From Pseudomonadota bacterium (lineage in GTDB: Bacteria > Pseudomonadota > Alphaproteobacteria > Rhizobiales > Hyphomicrobiaceae), in assembly GCA_023412805.1 (NCBI GenBank), contig JAEZRM010000160.1:1-32676 (forward strand): DNA of 32,676 nt. Direction: 5' to 3'. The position numbers and the translations under genes were made by a program. The notes beneath the pieces are model-generated. The model did not search any database. It was not told the origin of the DNA and was given only the letters and a program-made list of their open reading frames with translations. Below are positions 1 through 7,865 of this stretch, in pieces. How positions within the stretch are numbered: the stretch's first letter is position 1; each line of letters begins with the position of its first letter.

Positions 1-1
1 C

Positions 2-28
2 CCGGGGCCATTGTTGTAACAACCCCGG
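2..28 (-). terminator. Candidate hairpin terminator after the lyase gene
   Basis: On the minus strand CCGGGG and CCCCGG can pair, with an inner TTGT/ACAA stem and a three-base bulge. It lies about 40 nt downstream of the lyase stop codon. No T-run follows inside the window, so intrinsic termination is only suggested. Confidence 0.3.
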
Positions 29-69
29 CCGGCACCCGCGGGCGGGCCGTCTTCGTTCGTGGCCTCCAG

Positions 70-1716
70 TCAGGTCGAGTAGTTCGTGAACGCCGTCGTC
101 GTCGCGCGCGCATTGTGGTCCGTGACCACGCAGACGAGGGCGGGCTTACCGGCCTTCACGGCCTCCATCGCCCGTTCGAGCGCAGGGCGGATATCGTCCG
201 GCTTGTCGACCCACTCACCGTGCCCGCCAAAGGCTTCGGCGAACTTGTCGAGACGCGGATAGCCGAGATCGCGGCCGGGCTTCTCCTTGTTGGGATCACC
301 CGTCCATCCACCGTTCTGGCTGATGATGGTCAGGATCGGCAGATCGTGACGCACGGCCGTGTCGAATTCCATGGCATTCATGCCGAACGAACCGTCGCCG
401 TGCAGCACGATCACCTGTTTGTCGGGCATCGCCACCTTCGCGCCGATACCGAACGGCATGCCGACACCCATGGTGCCGAAAGCACCTGAGTTGATGCGGT
501 GTCGCGCCGTATATTGCGGAATAGCCTGACGGCCGTAGTTCAGGATTTCCTGCCCGTCCACGCAGAGCACGCAATCGCGATCCATGAAGTCGCGCACCTC
601 CTTGCACAGACGCAGCGGATGGATCGGCGAGGCCGGATTGGAAAGCGTCTGTTCGGCTTCGGCCATCTTCTGAACATTGCGCGTGCGCAGGCGCTCACGC
701 CATGTCTCGTAGGTCGCCGGTGTGACCTTACCCGCAATGGCTGCCGTCAACTGCTGGAAGGCGACCTTCGCATCGGCGACGACGCCGACATCGAGCTTGC
801 GCGGCGAGGAGGCGACCTCGATCGGATCGACGTCAACGCGCACGATCTTCGCATTGGCATTCCAACGCGGCGGCGCGGCATGGCCGATGATGTAGTTCAT
901 GCGCGTGCCGACGACGAGAATGAGATCCGCATCGCGGAAAGCAGCGGCGCGCGACGTCAGATAGCAGTATTTGTGATCCTCGGGGATCACGCCACGGCTT
1001 TGCGGTGTCGTGTAGAAGGGCACGCCCGCCGCCTCCACGAACGCCAGCATCTCCTTCTCAGCCTCGGACCATTGAACGCCCGAGCCGGTGATGAGCACGG
1101 GGTTCTTGGCCTTCGCCAGCAACTCGACAATGGCCGAGAGATCATTGGCGCCGATTGCTGGGCGCGGGCGCTTCGCGTGATCGTAGGGATCGGGGTATTC
1201 GATCTTGGACTCGTCGACTTCCGCGTAGAGGATGTCACCCGGCATATCGAGGTAGACAGGTCCCGGCTTGCCGCTCATGGCGTGCTTGACGGCGAGATTG
1301 ATCAGCTCGGGAATGCGTTTGGTGTGATGCACGCGGTCGGCCCACTTCGTGCAGGGCTTGAACATCGCGAGCTGGTCGATGTCCTGGAAGGCGCCGTGAT
1401 GCCACGTCACGACCGGCGCCGCACCACCGAGCGCGATCACCGGCGTGCAATCTGCCCAGGCGTGCGCGATCCCGGTGACGAGGTTCGTCACCGCCGGCCC
1501 CGAAGCCGCCATGCAGAACGCCGGCTTGTTGCGCAGCCGCGCATAGGCGAAGCCGGCCATGGCAGCCGCCTGCTCGTGGCGCACGTCGATGCCGCGCAGA
1601 CCGAGCTTCATCGCGGCTTTCTCCACGGCCATCATGGGGGCACCCATGATGTAGAAGAAATCGCTCACACCTTCGTTCTTCATTGCTTTGGCAATGATGT
1701 CGGAACCAATAGCCAT
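70..1716 (-). CDS. Thiamine-diphosphate-dependent 2-hydroxyacyl-CoA lyase / oxalyl-CoA decarboxylase family protein
   Basis: This 548-residue protein has the three-domain fold of ThDP decarboxylases and lyases. The cofactor-activating glutamate is E48 in RHEQAA, and the Mg-ThDP motif runs from GDGS at 440-443 to N468. Family members cleave or decarboxylate CoA thioesters such as oxalyl-CoA or 2-hydroxyacyl-CoA, yielding formyl-CoA. Residues 108-111 read GAFQ, as I recall for human 2-hydroxyacyl-CoA lyase, whereas Oxalobacter oxalyl-CoA decarboxylase has the catalytic Tyr-Glu pair (GDYEE) there. I therefore favour a 2-hydroxyacyl-CoA lyase-like role; the substrate is unknown. An AGAGAGG ribosome site precedes the ATG. 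It is the last gene of the MarR-headed cluster, 52 nt after the CoA-transferase. An acetolactate-synthase-like label is also possible from automatic tools. Family confidence is high, substrate confidence low. Confidence 0.88.
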   Translation of the reverse strand: MAIGSDIIAKAMKNEGVSDFFYIMGAPMMAVEKAAMKLGLRGIDVRHEQAAAMAGFAYARLRNKPAFCMAASGPAVTNLVTGIAHAWADCTPVIALGGAAPVVTWHHGAFQDIDQLAMFKPCTKWADRVHHTKRIPELINLAVKHAMSGKPGPVYLDMPGDILYAEVDESKIEYPDPYDHAKRPRPAIGANDLSAIVELLAKAKNPVLITGSGVQWSEAEKEMLAFVEAAGVPFYTTPQSRGVIPEDHKYCYLTSRAAAFRDADLILVVGTRMNYIIGHAAPPRWNANAKIVRVDVDPIEVASSPRKLDVGVVADAKVAFQQLTAAIAGKVTPATYETWRERLRTRNVQKMAEAEQTLSNPASPIHPLRLCKEVRDFMDRDCVLCVDGQEILNYGRQAIPQYTARHRINSGAFGTMGVGMPFGIGAKVAMPDKQVIVLHGDGSFGMNAMEFDTAVRHDLPILTIISQNGGWTGDPNKEKPGRDLGYPRLDKFAEAFGGHGEWVDKPDDIRPALERAMEAVKAGKPALVCVVTDHNARATTTAFTNYST

Positions 1717-1768
1717 CGGGGAGTTCCTCTCTGATGATTTCTGTTTCAGCGGGCAGGCGCAGCGCGCG

Positions 1769-3007
1769 CTAGATCACCTGCTCCTTCTTGAGTGTGTCGA
1801 GATCGCCCTTCGACAGGCCGAGCCAGTCACCGTAGACATCGGCATTGTCCGCGCCGAGAATGGGCGAGGATTTCACCGGCACGTAGCTGTCGGAAAGTTT
1901 GACCGGCCAGCCCGGAATGACGACTTTGCCGCGCGCCGGGTGGTCCACCTCCACGAAAATCTCGCGCTCGCGCATGCTCGGCTCGTTCATGAGCTCATCG
2001 GTGTCAAGCACGGCACCGCACGGCACACCCTGCTCGCCGAGGATCTGCATGGCCTCGTGCTTCGTGTAGTCCTTGGTCCAAGCCTGGATATAGGCATTGA
2101 TCTCGTTGACGATCTTCACGCGAAGCTGCGGTGTCGCAAAACGCTCATCGCCCTTCAAGTCCTCGCGCCCGATCACCTTGAGCAGGCGCTCCCACTGAAT
2201 GTTGCTTGCGCGGCTCGTGTAGATATAGACGTAATCATTCGGTCCGCCCGGCTTGCACTTGAACACATCCGACGGTGCATTCGTGCCGAGCACGACCTGG
2301 TTACCCATGCGCGGGCATGGCTTCTTGTGCAGAAGCTGAGAGGCGTAGGCAATGCGGCAGTAGTTGACCATGGCATCCTGCATCGCGACCTCGACCTTCT
2401 GGCCGCGGTCAGTAGCCGTGCGCTGATAGAGCGCCGCGAGCACACCGATGCACGCGTGCAGACCCGTGCCTGTATCACCGAGCGTGACGCCGGGCTTGAT
2501 CGGCTTTCCGTCGCCCTCGCCCGTGATGCTCATGACGCCGCCCGCCGCCTGCGCAATCATGTCGAAGGCGAGATGCTTCTCGTAAGGGCTGCCTTTGCCG
2601 AAGCCTTTGACCGTCGCGTAGATGATGCGCGGATTGATGCGCGACACTTCTTCGTACGAAAAGCCGAGCTTCTCGATCACGCCGGGCGCGAAATTCTCCG
2701 CGAAGATATCCGCCTTGGCGATGAGCTTGCGCAGCATGTCCTTGCCGCGCTCATCCTTGAGATTGAGTGTGACCGAGCGCTTGTTGGCGTTGAGCAGCAT
2801 GAAGTAGTAGCTGTCGACGCCCTTGATGTCGGTCGAGGCGCCGCGGCCCTGCTCACCGCCGACCGGATTTTCGATCTTGATGACGTCGGCGCCGAGCCAC
2901 GCGAGCGTCTCGGTGATCGACGTGCCAGCCTCGAACTGTGTGAGATCGACGACTTTGATCCCTGCCAGCGCAGTGCGGCCGGCTTCTTCCCTGCCTGGGG
3001 ACGACAT
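1769..3007 (-). CDS. CaiB/BaiF (class III) CoA-transferase, formyl-CoA-transferase-like
   Basis: This 412-residue family III CoA-transferase moves CoA between carboxylic acids through an aspartyl-CoA thioester. The catalytic Asp is D178 in TLGDTGTG, matching Asp169 of Oxalobacter formyl-CoA transferase. The flanking stretch RGQKVEVAMQDA (201-212) is also typical of that branch. The glycine-rich loop (GGGGQ) that formyl-CoA transferase closes over its active site is absent: the protein runs straight from GTNAPSDV to FKCKPGG. The position of FRC Gln17 appears to be Glu26. This suggests an acceptor other than oxalate. A strong GGGAGGAG ribosome site lies just before the ATG. The lyase gene follows after 52 nt, so the transferase probably makes the CoA ester that the lyase cleaves. 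Confidence 0.88.
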   Translation of the reverse strand: MSSPGREEAGRTALAGIKVVDLTQFEAGTSITETLAWLGADVIKIENPVGGEQGRGASTDIKGVDSYYFMLLNANKRSVTLNLKDERGKDMLRKLIAKADIFAENFAPGVIEKLGFSYEEVSRINPRIIYATVKGFGKGSPYEKHLAFDMIAQAAGGVMSITGEGDGKPIKPGVTLGDTGTGLHACIGVLAALYQRTATDRGQKVEVAMQDAMVNYCRIAYASQLLHKKPCPRMGNQVVLGTNAPSDVFKCKPGGPNDYVYIYTSRASNIQWERLLKVIGREDLKGDERFATPQLRVKIVNEINAYIQAWTKDYTKHEAMQILGEQGVPCGAVLDTDELMNEPSMREREIFVEVDHPARGKVVIPGWPVKLSDSYVPVKSSPILGADNADVYGDWLGLSKGDLDTLKKEQVI

Positions 3008-3106
3008 GGCTCCTCCCGGAAGCTTGTTGTTTGGCTATCCGAGAGTTTGCTTCGTGCGCGGAGGAGGCGCAAGCGCGCACCACGCGCTGCATGACTGCTA
3101 GGCGCC

Positions 3107-4492
3107 TCAGCTACGCCGCTGCGGTCCCCAATCCGCGATCCACAAGGAGAATGCTGTCGCGATGCCATAAACAGCCATCGCCACACCGACGAGCGCAAAC
3201 AACTGCCACGCCGGTGCATTCATGCTGACGAGCCACAAACCACCGATCAACACGACGAGCAGACGCGCCGTTCCGGCCAGTACCGGCCCGAGGATCTTTC
3301 CAGATCCCTGCGAGGCAAAATAGAGGCAGAGACCGAGGCCGAACAGGCCATAGAAGGGGCCGGCCCAGCGCAAGTACGTGCTCGCAGATGCGAGAATAGC
3401 GGGATCGCTCGTGAACAGGCCCGCCCACAACTGCGGATAGAGCGTGACGACGAGCCCGATGACGGAAAGGCCAACCGTCGAGACGATGCCTGCAGTCCAC
3501 GCAACGCGGCGCGCTCGCGCGACGTCACCGGCACCGATGGCCATGCCGACCATGGGCACGCTCGCAACCCCGATCGCGAACGTGATCGGGATCAGTAGGA
3601 ACTCCAGGCGCGCGCCGACGCCGTAGCCGGCCAACGCTTCCGTGCCGAGTTCCGAGACGAGGCGCGTGATGATCAGGATGGACAGGATCGTCTGCAACGG
3701 CGAGATGCACGCAATCGCGCCGACCTTGAGAATGTCGCGCAGCATATCCCAGGATACCGAGATCGCCGAAAGCTTCAGTGTGATGCGCGCACGCCCCCAA
3801 GCCAGATGCCAATAGAGATAGAGCGCGCCCGCCGAGAACGCGATCACTTGGCCGAGGGCAACGCCTGCCATACCGAGGCGCGGCACCGGCCCGAGACCGA
3901 GCCCGAGCAGTCCACCAAGTACGATCTGCGCAGCCGCGACCACGAGCAGCACGATCGACGGCACGACCATATTGCCCGTGCCGCGCAGGATCGAGGCGAA
4001 GGTGTTCGCGAGCCAGATCGACGGCGCACCGAAGAACACGACATTCGAGTAGGCCAGAGCCTCGGCCAGCACACCGTCGCGGCCGCCGAGCAGAGCATAA
4101 ATGGCCGGACCTGCGAGCTGGAACAGCGCGAAGAAGAAAAGCCCCGCGGTGGCACCGATCAGGAATGCATGTTGTGCGAGTGCAGCGGCGCGATCCAGAT
4201 TGCCTGCACCGAGCGCGCGGCTGATCGCGGAAGAAATGCCGCCACCCATAGCGCCCGACGACATGGTCTGCTGGAGCATGACCATTGGGAATACAAGCGC
4301 GAGGCCGGCGAGCGGCAGCGTTCCGAGCAAGCCGACATACGCCGTCTCGGCGATCGCGACGAGCGCGGTCGCCGCCATGGCAATGCTCGTCGGCAAGGCG
4401 AGACGCAGCAGCGTCGGCAGGATGGCGCCGGCCAGCAGAGGGTGTGGCGCTGCACCGCCCGCCGGCGGTGGCGCAATCGACGTCGTGGTCAT
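3107..4492 (-). CDS. MATE family efflux transporter
   Basis: This 461-residue polytopic membrane protein has about twelve hydrophobic segments in two similar halves, the layout of MATE (NorM/DinF-type) cation-coupled exporters. The first helix contains LALPTSIAMAATALVAIAET and the second half repeats the pattern after ILKVGAIACISPLQT. The length is normal for the family. The start lies only 10 nt after the stop codon of the MFS gene, so the two transporters are probably co-transcribed and translationally coupled. Two different exporters or importers inside a catabolic cluster suggest export of a toxic intermediate or analogue as well as substrate uptake. That is inference; the substrate cannot be read from sequence. 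Confidence 0.9.
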   Translation of the reverse strand: MTTTSIAPPPAGGAAPHPLLAGAILPTLLRLALPTSIAMAATALVAIAETAYVGLLGTLPLAGLALVFPMVMLQQTMSSGAMGGGISSAISRALGAGNLDRAAALAQHAFLIGATAGLFFFALFQLAGPAIYALLGGRDGVLAEALAYSNVVFFGAPSIWLANTFASILRGTGNMVVPSIVLLVVAAAQIVLGGLLGLGLGPVPRLGMAGVALGQVIAFSAGALYLYWHLAWGRARITLKLSAISVSWDMLRDILKVGAIACISPLQTILSILIITRLVSELGTEALAGYGVGARLEFLLIPITFAIGVASVPMVGMAIGAGDVARARRVAWTAGIVSTVGLSVIGLVVTLYPQLWAGLFTSDPAILASASTYLRWAGPFYGLFGLGLCLYFASQGSGKILGPVLAGTARLLVVLIGGLWLVSMNAPAWQLFALVGVAMAVYGIATAFSLWIADWGPQRRS

Positions 4493-4502
4493 GGCAGTTC
4501 TC

Positions 4503-5732
4503 TCAGACCTTGCTTGGAACGCTCGCAGCAGCGAGGCGCGCGACAGGACGCTCTGATATCGGCCAGTGCAGCAGCGCCGCGATCACGCCGAGCGCAACCG
4601 AGATCCACCACATGGCGTCATAGGATTTCGTGAGGTCGAACAGGCGTCCGGCGAGCCAGACACCGAGGAACGAGCCGATCTGGTGCGAGAGGAAGACGAA
4701 GCCGAACAGCATCGACATCCACTGCGTACCGAAGAATGTCGCGACCAGCCCGCTCGTCGGCGGGATGGTCGAGAGCCAGAAGATCCCGAGCAGCCCGCAG
4801 AATGCGATCACGGTGAACGGCGTCAGCGGCATGAAGAGGAAGCCGAGGAAGATCACGGCGCGCGCCAGGTAGATCAGGCTCAGCAGGCGGCGTTTCTCGA
4901 TGTAACGCCCCGACTGACCGGCGAGGAAAGTGCCAATGATATTCGCGATGCCGACGACGGAGAGCGCGAACGGCCCGACCCAGCTCGGCAGCCCCTGGTC
5001 GACAGCGAAGGCCGGCAGATGCACCACGATGAAGGCGACGTGGAATCCGCACACGAAGAAGCCGGCGGTGAGCAGCCAGTAGCTCGGATGCCTGAAGGCT
5101 TCGCGCAACGCTTCTCCGAGCGTCTGATCGCGCATGGGACCGTCGACGCGCACGGGCTTGCCGCCGATCGGCCACGCGAGCGGAATGAGGAGGGCCGTGA
5201 TTGCGATGAGCCAGAGCAGGCTCGTCTGCCATCCCGTGTACTCGATGAGAAAATGCATGAGCGGCAACGAGACGAAGCTGCCGATGCCGGCCGCCATGCC
5301 GATCGAGGCAATCGCGGAAAGGCGCTTCTCCGGCGGTGCGAGCCGGCCGATGGTGCCGACGAGCGACGTCACGCCCGTACCGCTGACGCCGATACCCATG
5401 AGAATGCCGGCGATGAGCAGATCCGTCGGCGTTTGCGCGGCATACATGAAGTAGAGACCTGCGATGGTCGCCAGCACGCACGCTACGACAATGCGACCGG
5501 CGCCGAACATGTCGATCAGCGCACCGGAGAACGGCGCGCCGATACCCATGAGCAATTGCGACGACGCAATGGAGAGCGCGAAAGCCTCGCGCCCGACGTT
5601 CAACGCCGAGGTCACTGGCTGAAGGTACAGCCCCATGGATTGCGAGCGGCCCATGGAGACGCCCACAATGGTGCCGACAATCAGAATGAGCAGCCAGAGA
5701 GGAAGAATTGGTTGGGTCGAGGACGTGCGCAT
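4503..5732 (-). CDS. MFS transporter (monocarboxylate/oxalate-type major facilitator)
   Basis: This 409-residue integral membrane protein has twelve predicted helices and the usual central cytoplasmic loop near residues 195-215 (GGKPVRVDGP). The first helix region carries LIVGTIVGVSMGRSQSMGLY, and the helix 2-3 loop is DMFGAGR, the MFS signature area. It resembles the carboxylate-transporting MCT/OFA-like branch that is frequent in proteobacterial catabolic clusters, so uptake of a small organic acid is a reasonable guess. It sits 49 nt after the thioesterase gene and 10 nt before the MATE gene, on the same strand. The family is clear; the substrate is inferred from context only. Confidence 0.9.
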   Translation of the reverse strand: MRTSSTQPILPLWLLILIVGTIVGVSMGRSQSMGLYLQPVTSALNVGREAFALSIASSQLLMGIGAPFSGALIDMFGAGRIVVACVLATIAGLYFMYAAQTPTDLLIAGILMGIGVSGTGVTSLVGTIGRLAPPEKRLSAIASIGMAAGIGSFVSLPLMHFLIEYTGWQTSLLWLIAITALLIPLAWPIGGKPVRVDGPMRDQTLGEALREAFRHPSYWLLTAGFFVCGFHVAFIVVHLPAFAVDQGLPSWVGPFALSVVGIANIIGTFLAGQSGRYIEKRRLLSLIYLARAVIFLGFLFMPLTPFTVIAFCGLLGIFWLSTIPPTSGLVATFFGTQWMSMLFGFVFLSHQIGSFLGVWLAGRLFDLTKSYDAMWWISVALGVIAALLHWPISERPVARLAAASVPSKV

Positions 5733-5781
5733 GAGCTTGCCCCGTTCAAAAGAGAAATACTGCGGATCACCTGAGCAGCGG

Positions 5782-6297
5782 TCAGCCTGCAGGGATCTGC
5801 ATCACGAGGCACGTCGTCGTGCCGTGCGCGTAGAGTTTACCTTCGGCATCCACTAGACGCCCTTCAGCCGTCGCAATGCGTCCGCCCGCGTGGATCACCT
5901 TTGCTTCACACCGCAGCTTTCCGGTGCTCTCATGCACCGCGCGCACGAAGCTGACGGCGAGATCGACCGTCGTGAACCCTTGGCCCGCTTTCAGCGTAGA
6001 ATGCACGGCGCAACCCAGCGCCGAGTCCAGGATCGTGGACATCCATCCGCCGTGGATCGTGCCGAGCGGATTGCGGAAGCCATTGCGTGGGATGCCCTCG
6101 AATACGGCGCGGCCCGGCTCGACTTCGATAAGAATGAAGTCGAGAGCCTCGCAGATCGGTGGCGCGGGAAACTTTCCGCTCATCATCGCTTGCAGGAACG
6201 CGATGCCGGACATCGACGTCGCCGTTTTGAAGTCGGTGACGCCGAACGTCACCGGCCGCCCCGCGAGCCGCTCGATCGCGCTCTTGTCAGTGCTCAT
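5782..6297 (-). CDS. PaaI family (hotdog-fold) acyl-CoA thioesterase
   Basis: I place the start at 6297, giving 171 residues. The open frame extends upstream to 6417 but would then overlap marR and read through a palindromic operator. The hotdog thioesterase signature is present: N76-P-L-G-T-I-H82-G-G followed by D91 on the central helix, as in PaaI-type enzymes that hydrolyse aryl- or acyl-CoA. The C-terminal strands (VSFVRAVHESTG, EAKVIHAGGRIATAEG) are also standard. It is soluble and cytoplasmic, probably a tetramer as in relatives. In this cluster it may release CoA from dead-end thioesters. The gene follows marR by 52 nt, and a palindromic operator candidate lies 17 nt before its start codon. 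Confidence 0.88.
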   Translation of the reverse strand: MSTDKSAIERLAGRPVTFGVTDFKTATSMSGIAFLQAMMSGKFPAPPICEALDFILIEVEPGRAVFEGIPRNGFRNPLGTIHGGWMSTILDSALGCAVHSTLKAGQGFTTVDLAVSFVRAVHESTGKLRCEAKVIHAGGRIATAEGRLVDAEGKLYAHGTTTCLVMQIPAG

Positions 6298-6314
6298 GAT
6301 CGTTGTTCCATTTG

Positions 6315-6326
6315 CTGCATATGCAG
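6315..6326. promoter_or_regulatory. Candidate MarR operator 2 (CTGCATATGCAG)
   Basis: A perfect 12-bp palindrome lies in the short marR-thioesterase gap, ending 17 nt before the thioesterase ATG. It is identical to the palindrome in the marR promoter. With one flank, 15 bp match (TATCTGCATATGCAG) when this copy is read on the minus strand. No convincing -35/-10 pair is visible around this copy. Confidence 0.6.
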
Positions 6327-6349
6327 ATACGGGGCGTGCGTTTTTTGGG

Positions 6350-6799
6350 TCATTCAGCAATGCGTTCGATGGCGACGTCGAGCGCATCATGAAGTGTGGC
6401 TGTCTCTTCCTCGCCAATGAGCTTGATCACTTGGTTCTGTGCTTCCCGCCATGCCGGACGCGCGCGGTCAAAGGCCTGCCGACCTGCTTCGGACAGACTG
6501 ACCCAGCGCACGCGCCGATCGCGCCGGTCCGGCTCGATCACGACTAATCCCTCGCGATGCAGCGGCTGCAGGTTCCGCGTGAGCGTGGTCGGATCCATGC
6601 AGAGTTGCTCGGCAAGCGGCCCGATTGCCATCCGGTCCGTGGAGGTGAGGCTAGCAAGCACGCCGAACTGCGTGATCGTCACGCCCGTCGGCTCGAGATG
6701 GTGATCGTAGATCTGCGAAATGCGTCGCGCCGCCTTTCTGAGACGCATCGCCGTGCATCCTCGAACGCGCCGTGACTGAGCTGATCTGTTCGCTTCCAT
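6350..6799 (-). CDS. MarR family transcriptional regulator
   Basis: I choose the ATG at 6799, giving 149 residues. The alternative at 6748 has a better GAGGA ribosome site but would remove the N-terminal GCTAMRLRKA region that related MarR proteins keep. The winged helix-turn-helix spans roughly residues 57-105, with recognition helix MDPTTLTRNLQPL and wing DRRDRRVRWVSLSEAG. Cys15 just before the first helix is conserved in this subgroup, as I recall. MarR proteins are usually ligand-released repressors that bind palindromes near their own promoter. Here an identical palindrome sits in front of this gene and of the next one, so autoregulation and control of the downstream catabolic genes are likely. 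The effector is probably a pathway acid or CoA ester. Confidence 0.9.
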   Translation of the reverse strand: MEANRSAQSRRVRGCTAMRLRKAARRISQIYDHHLEPTGVTITQFGVLASLTSTDRMAIGPLAEQLCMDPTTLTRNLQPLHREGLVVIEPDRRDRRVRWVSLSEAGRQAFDRARPAWREAQNQVIKLIGEEETATLHDALDVAIERIAE

Positions 6800-6805
6800 G
6801 TGGAC

Positions 6806-6834
6806 GATATATCTGCATATGCAGGCATTGGCAA
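6806..6834 (-). promoter_or_regulatory. Predicted sigma-70 promoter of marR
   Basis: On the minus strand TTGCCA (6834-6829) and TATATC (6811-6806) are separated by exactly 17 bp. That is close to the TTGACA-17-TATAAT consensus. The spacer contains the whole CTGCATATGCAG palindrome, an arrangement that would let a bound repressor exclude RNA polymerase. The -10 ends only 6 nt before the marR ATG, so the mRNA would be leaderless or nearly so, or translation would begin at the downstream ATG at 6748. Confidence 0.5.
6813..6824. promoter_or_regulatory. Candidate MarR operator 1 (CTGCATATGCAG)
   Basis: A perfect 12-bp palindrome lies 13 nt upstream of the chosen marR start codon, inside the spacer of the predicted marR promoter. 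An identical copy precedes the thioesterase gene. Confidence 0.65.
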
Positions 6835-6873
6835 GGCCTCTAGTGACGCTTCCACTGATACACGGCGACGCTA

Positions 6874-7332
6874 TCAATGCGGGGCGGTGCCATCGGCTGG
6901 TGCATCCGGCGGCGTTTCATCCAACACGACAATGAGATATGCGCCTTCGGTCCCGACAATGCGGACCCACGTTCCAGCGCTGCAATCCGGACCACGCGCG
7001 CGCCAGACCGTATCGCCGACGCGCACCTTGCCTTCGCCACCGGCGATGCTGTCGGTCACGCGCACCTTGCGGCCGATGTATTGCGCCTCGCGCCGGTTCA
7101 GCAATGGCTGATCGCTGCGCCCAATTGCGCTCCGCGTCCATGCGATATCGATGACAAGATCGAGGGCCAGCATGGCGACACACGCCGCAATGAGCCACCA
7201 GCCGGTGGTATTGCCCCTGAGCACCATCCACGCGCCGGCCGCGCCGAGCGGCACTGCAATCCATGGCAGCATCAATCCCAGCAGGCCGATCAGCCATGCA
7301 AGGCCACCGGGATCATTTTCAAGCCGAGACAC
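6874..7332 (-). CDS. NfeD-like membrane protein (second of tandem pair)
   Basis: This 152-residue protein has hydrophobic segments near residues 11-37 and 44-62 and a C-terminal OB-fold region typical of NfeD (IGRKVRVTDSIAGGEGKVRV, then VRIVGTEGAYLIV). The start is a GTG that overlaps the end of the preceding NfeD-like gene by 14 nt, so translation is probably coupled. NfeD proteins are partners of stomatin/SPFH proteins in membrane-protein quality control and microdomain organisation, and a SPFH gene lies two genes upstream. It resembles the neighbouring NfeD protein in layout (membrane segments then VRVGDT-W core), which suggests an old tandem duplication. The acidic, proline-rich tail has no recognisable motif. 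Confidence 0.82.
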   Translation of the reverse strand: MSRLENDPGGLAWLIGLLGLMLPWIAVPLGAAGAWMVLRGNTTGWWLIAACVAMLALDLVIDIAWTRSAIGRSDQPLLNRREAQYIGRKVRVTDSIAGGEGKVRVGDTVWRARGPDCSAGTWVRIVGTEGAYLIVVLDETPPDAPADGTAPH

Positions 7333-7774
7333 GCTCCACCATCAGCACGGCATCATGCACATCTTTCACGCGAACGCGCGTGCCTGCGGGTGTATCCTCG
7401 CCTTCGGCCTGCCAGAGCGTATCGCCCACGCGCACACGGCCACGGCCTCCCTTGATGGCTTCGGCGACGACGAACTCGCGCCCGACGTACTGATGACCGC
7501 GCACATTCAGATCGGGCACATCGGTGATGTTCACGTGGGCGCGTGCGTATTTGCGGACAGCAAAGGCGGTCGCGATGGAGAACGCGGCGAAGATGATGAG
7601 CTGCCACGGCCAGGAAATGTCAGTGGCAAAAACGATCGCGCCAACGGCCAGCGCGGCCGTTCCGAACCAGACCATGTTGACGCCGGGCACCACCGCCTCG
7701 AGGCCATACAGGATCAGCGCGAGAATGAGCCAGCTCCAAGGCCCCAGTCCGGAAAGGAATGACATTAAGCTCAT
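7319..7774 (-). CDS. NfeD family protein (first of tandem pair)
   Basis: The start is set at 7774 (151 residues). Upstream in-frame codons give a basic, non-homologous extension that runs into the SPFH gene. Hydrophobic stretches at about residues 12-30, 34-50 and 55-73 precede an OB-fold domain (VGREFVVAEAIKGGRGRVRV, then GTRVRVKDVHDAVLMVE). The sequence LEAVVPGVNMVWFG near the first helix is typical of NfeD1b partners of QmcA/stomatin proteins. It follows the SPFH gene by about 125 nt, with a strong hairpin between them. The SPFH-NfeD pairing is a well-known conserved gene neighbourhood; a second NfeD copy after it is less usual. Confidence 0.88.
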   Translation of the reverse strand: MSLMSFLSGLGPWSWLILALILYGLEAVVPGVNMVWFGTAALAVGAIVFATDISWPWQLIIFAAFSIATAFAVRKYARAHVNITDVPDLNVRGHQYVGREFVVAEAIKGGRGRVRVGDTLWQAEGEDTPAGTRVRVKDVHDAVLMVERVSA

Positions 7775-7865
7775 GGCGCAAATCCAGCTTGATGATCGAC
7801 ACGCGTGAAAGTGCAGCGACGGAAGCGGCAGCGTACTCAGGATACAGGGAGAATAGCCGAAGAGG

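Noticed and set aside
70..3007. Straight annotation of the pair as oxalate catabolism (oxc-frc)
   Set aside because: Key oxalate-specific residues appear replaced in both proteins, so only family-level names are given.
499..3094. Long plus-strand frames (411 and 468 codons) opposite the lyase and CoA-transferase genes
   Set aside because: They are antisense shadows caused by high G+C codon use and show no recognisable protein family.
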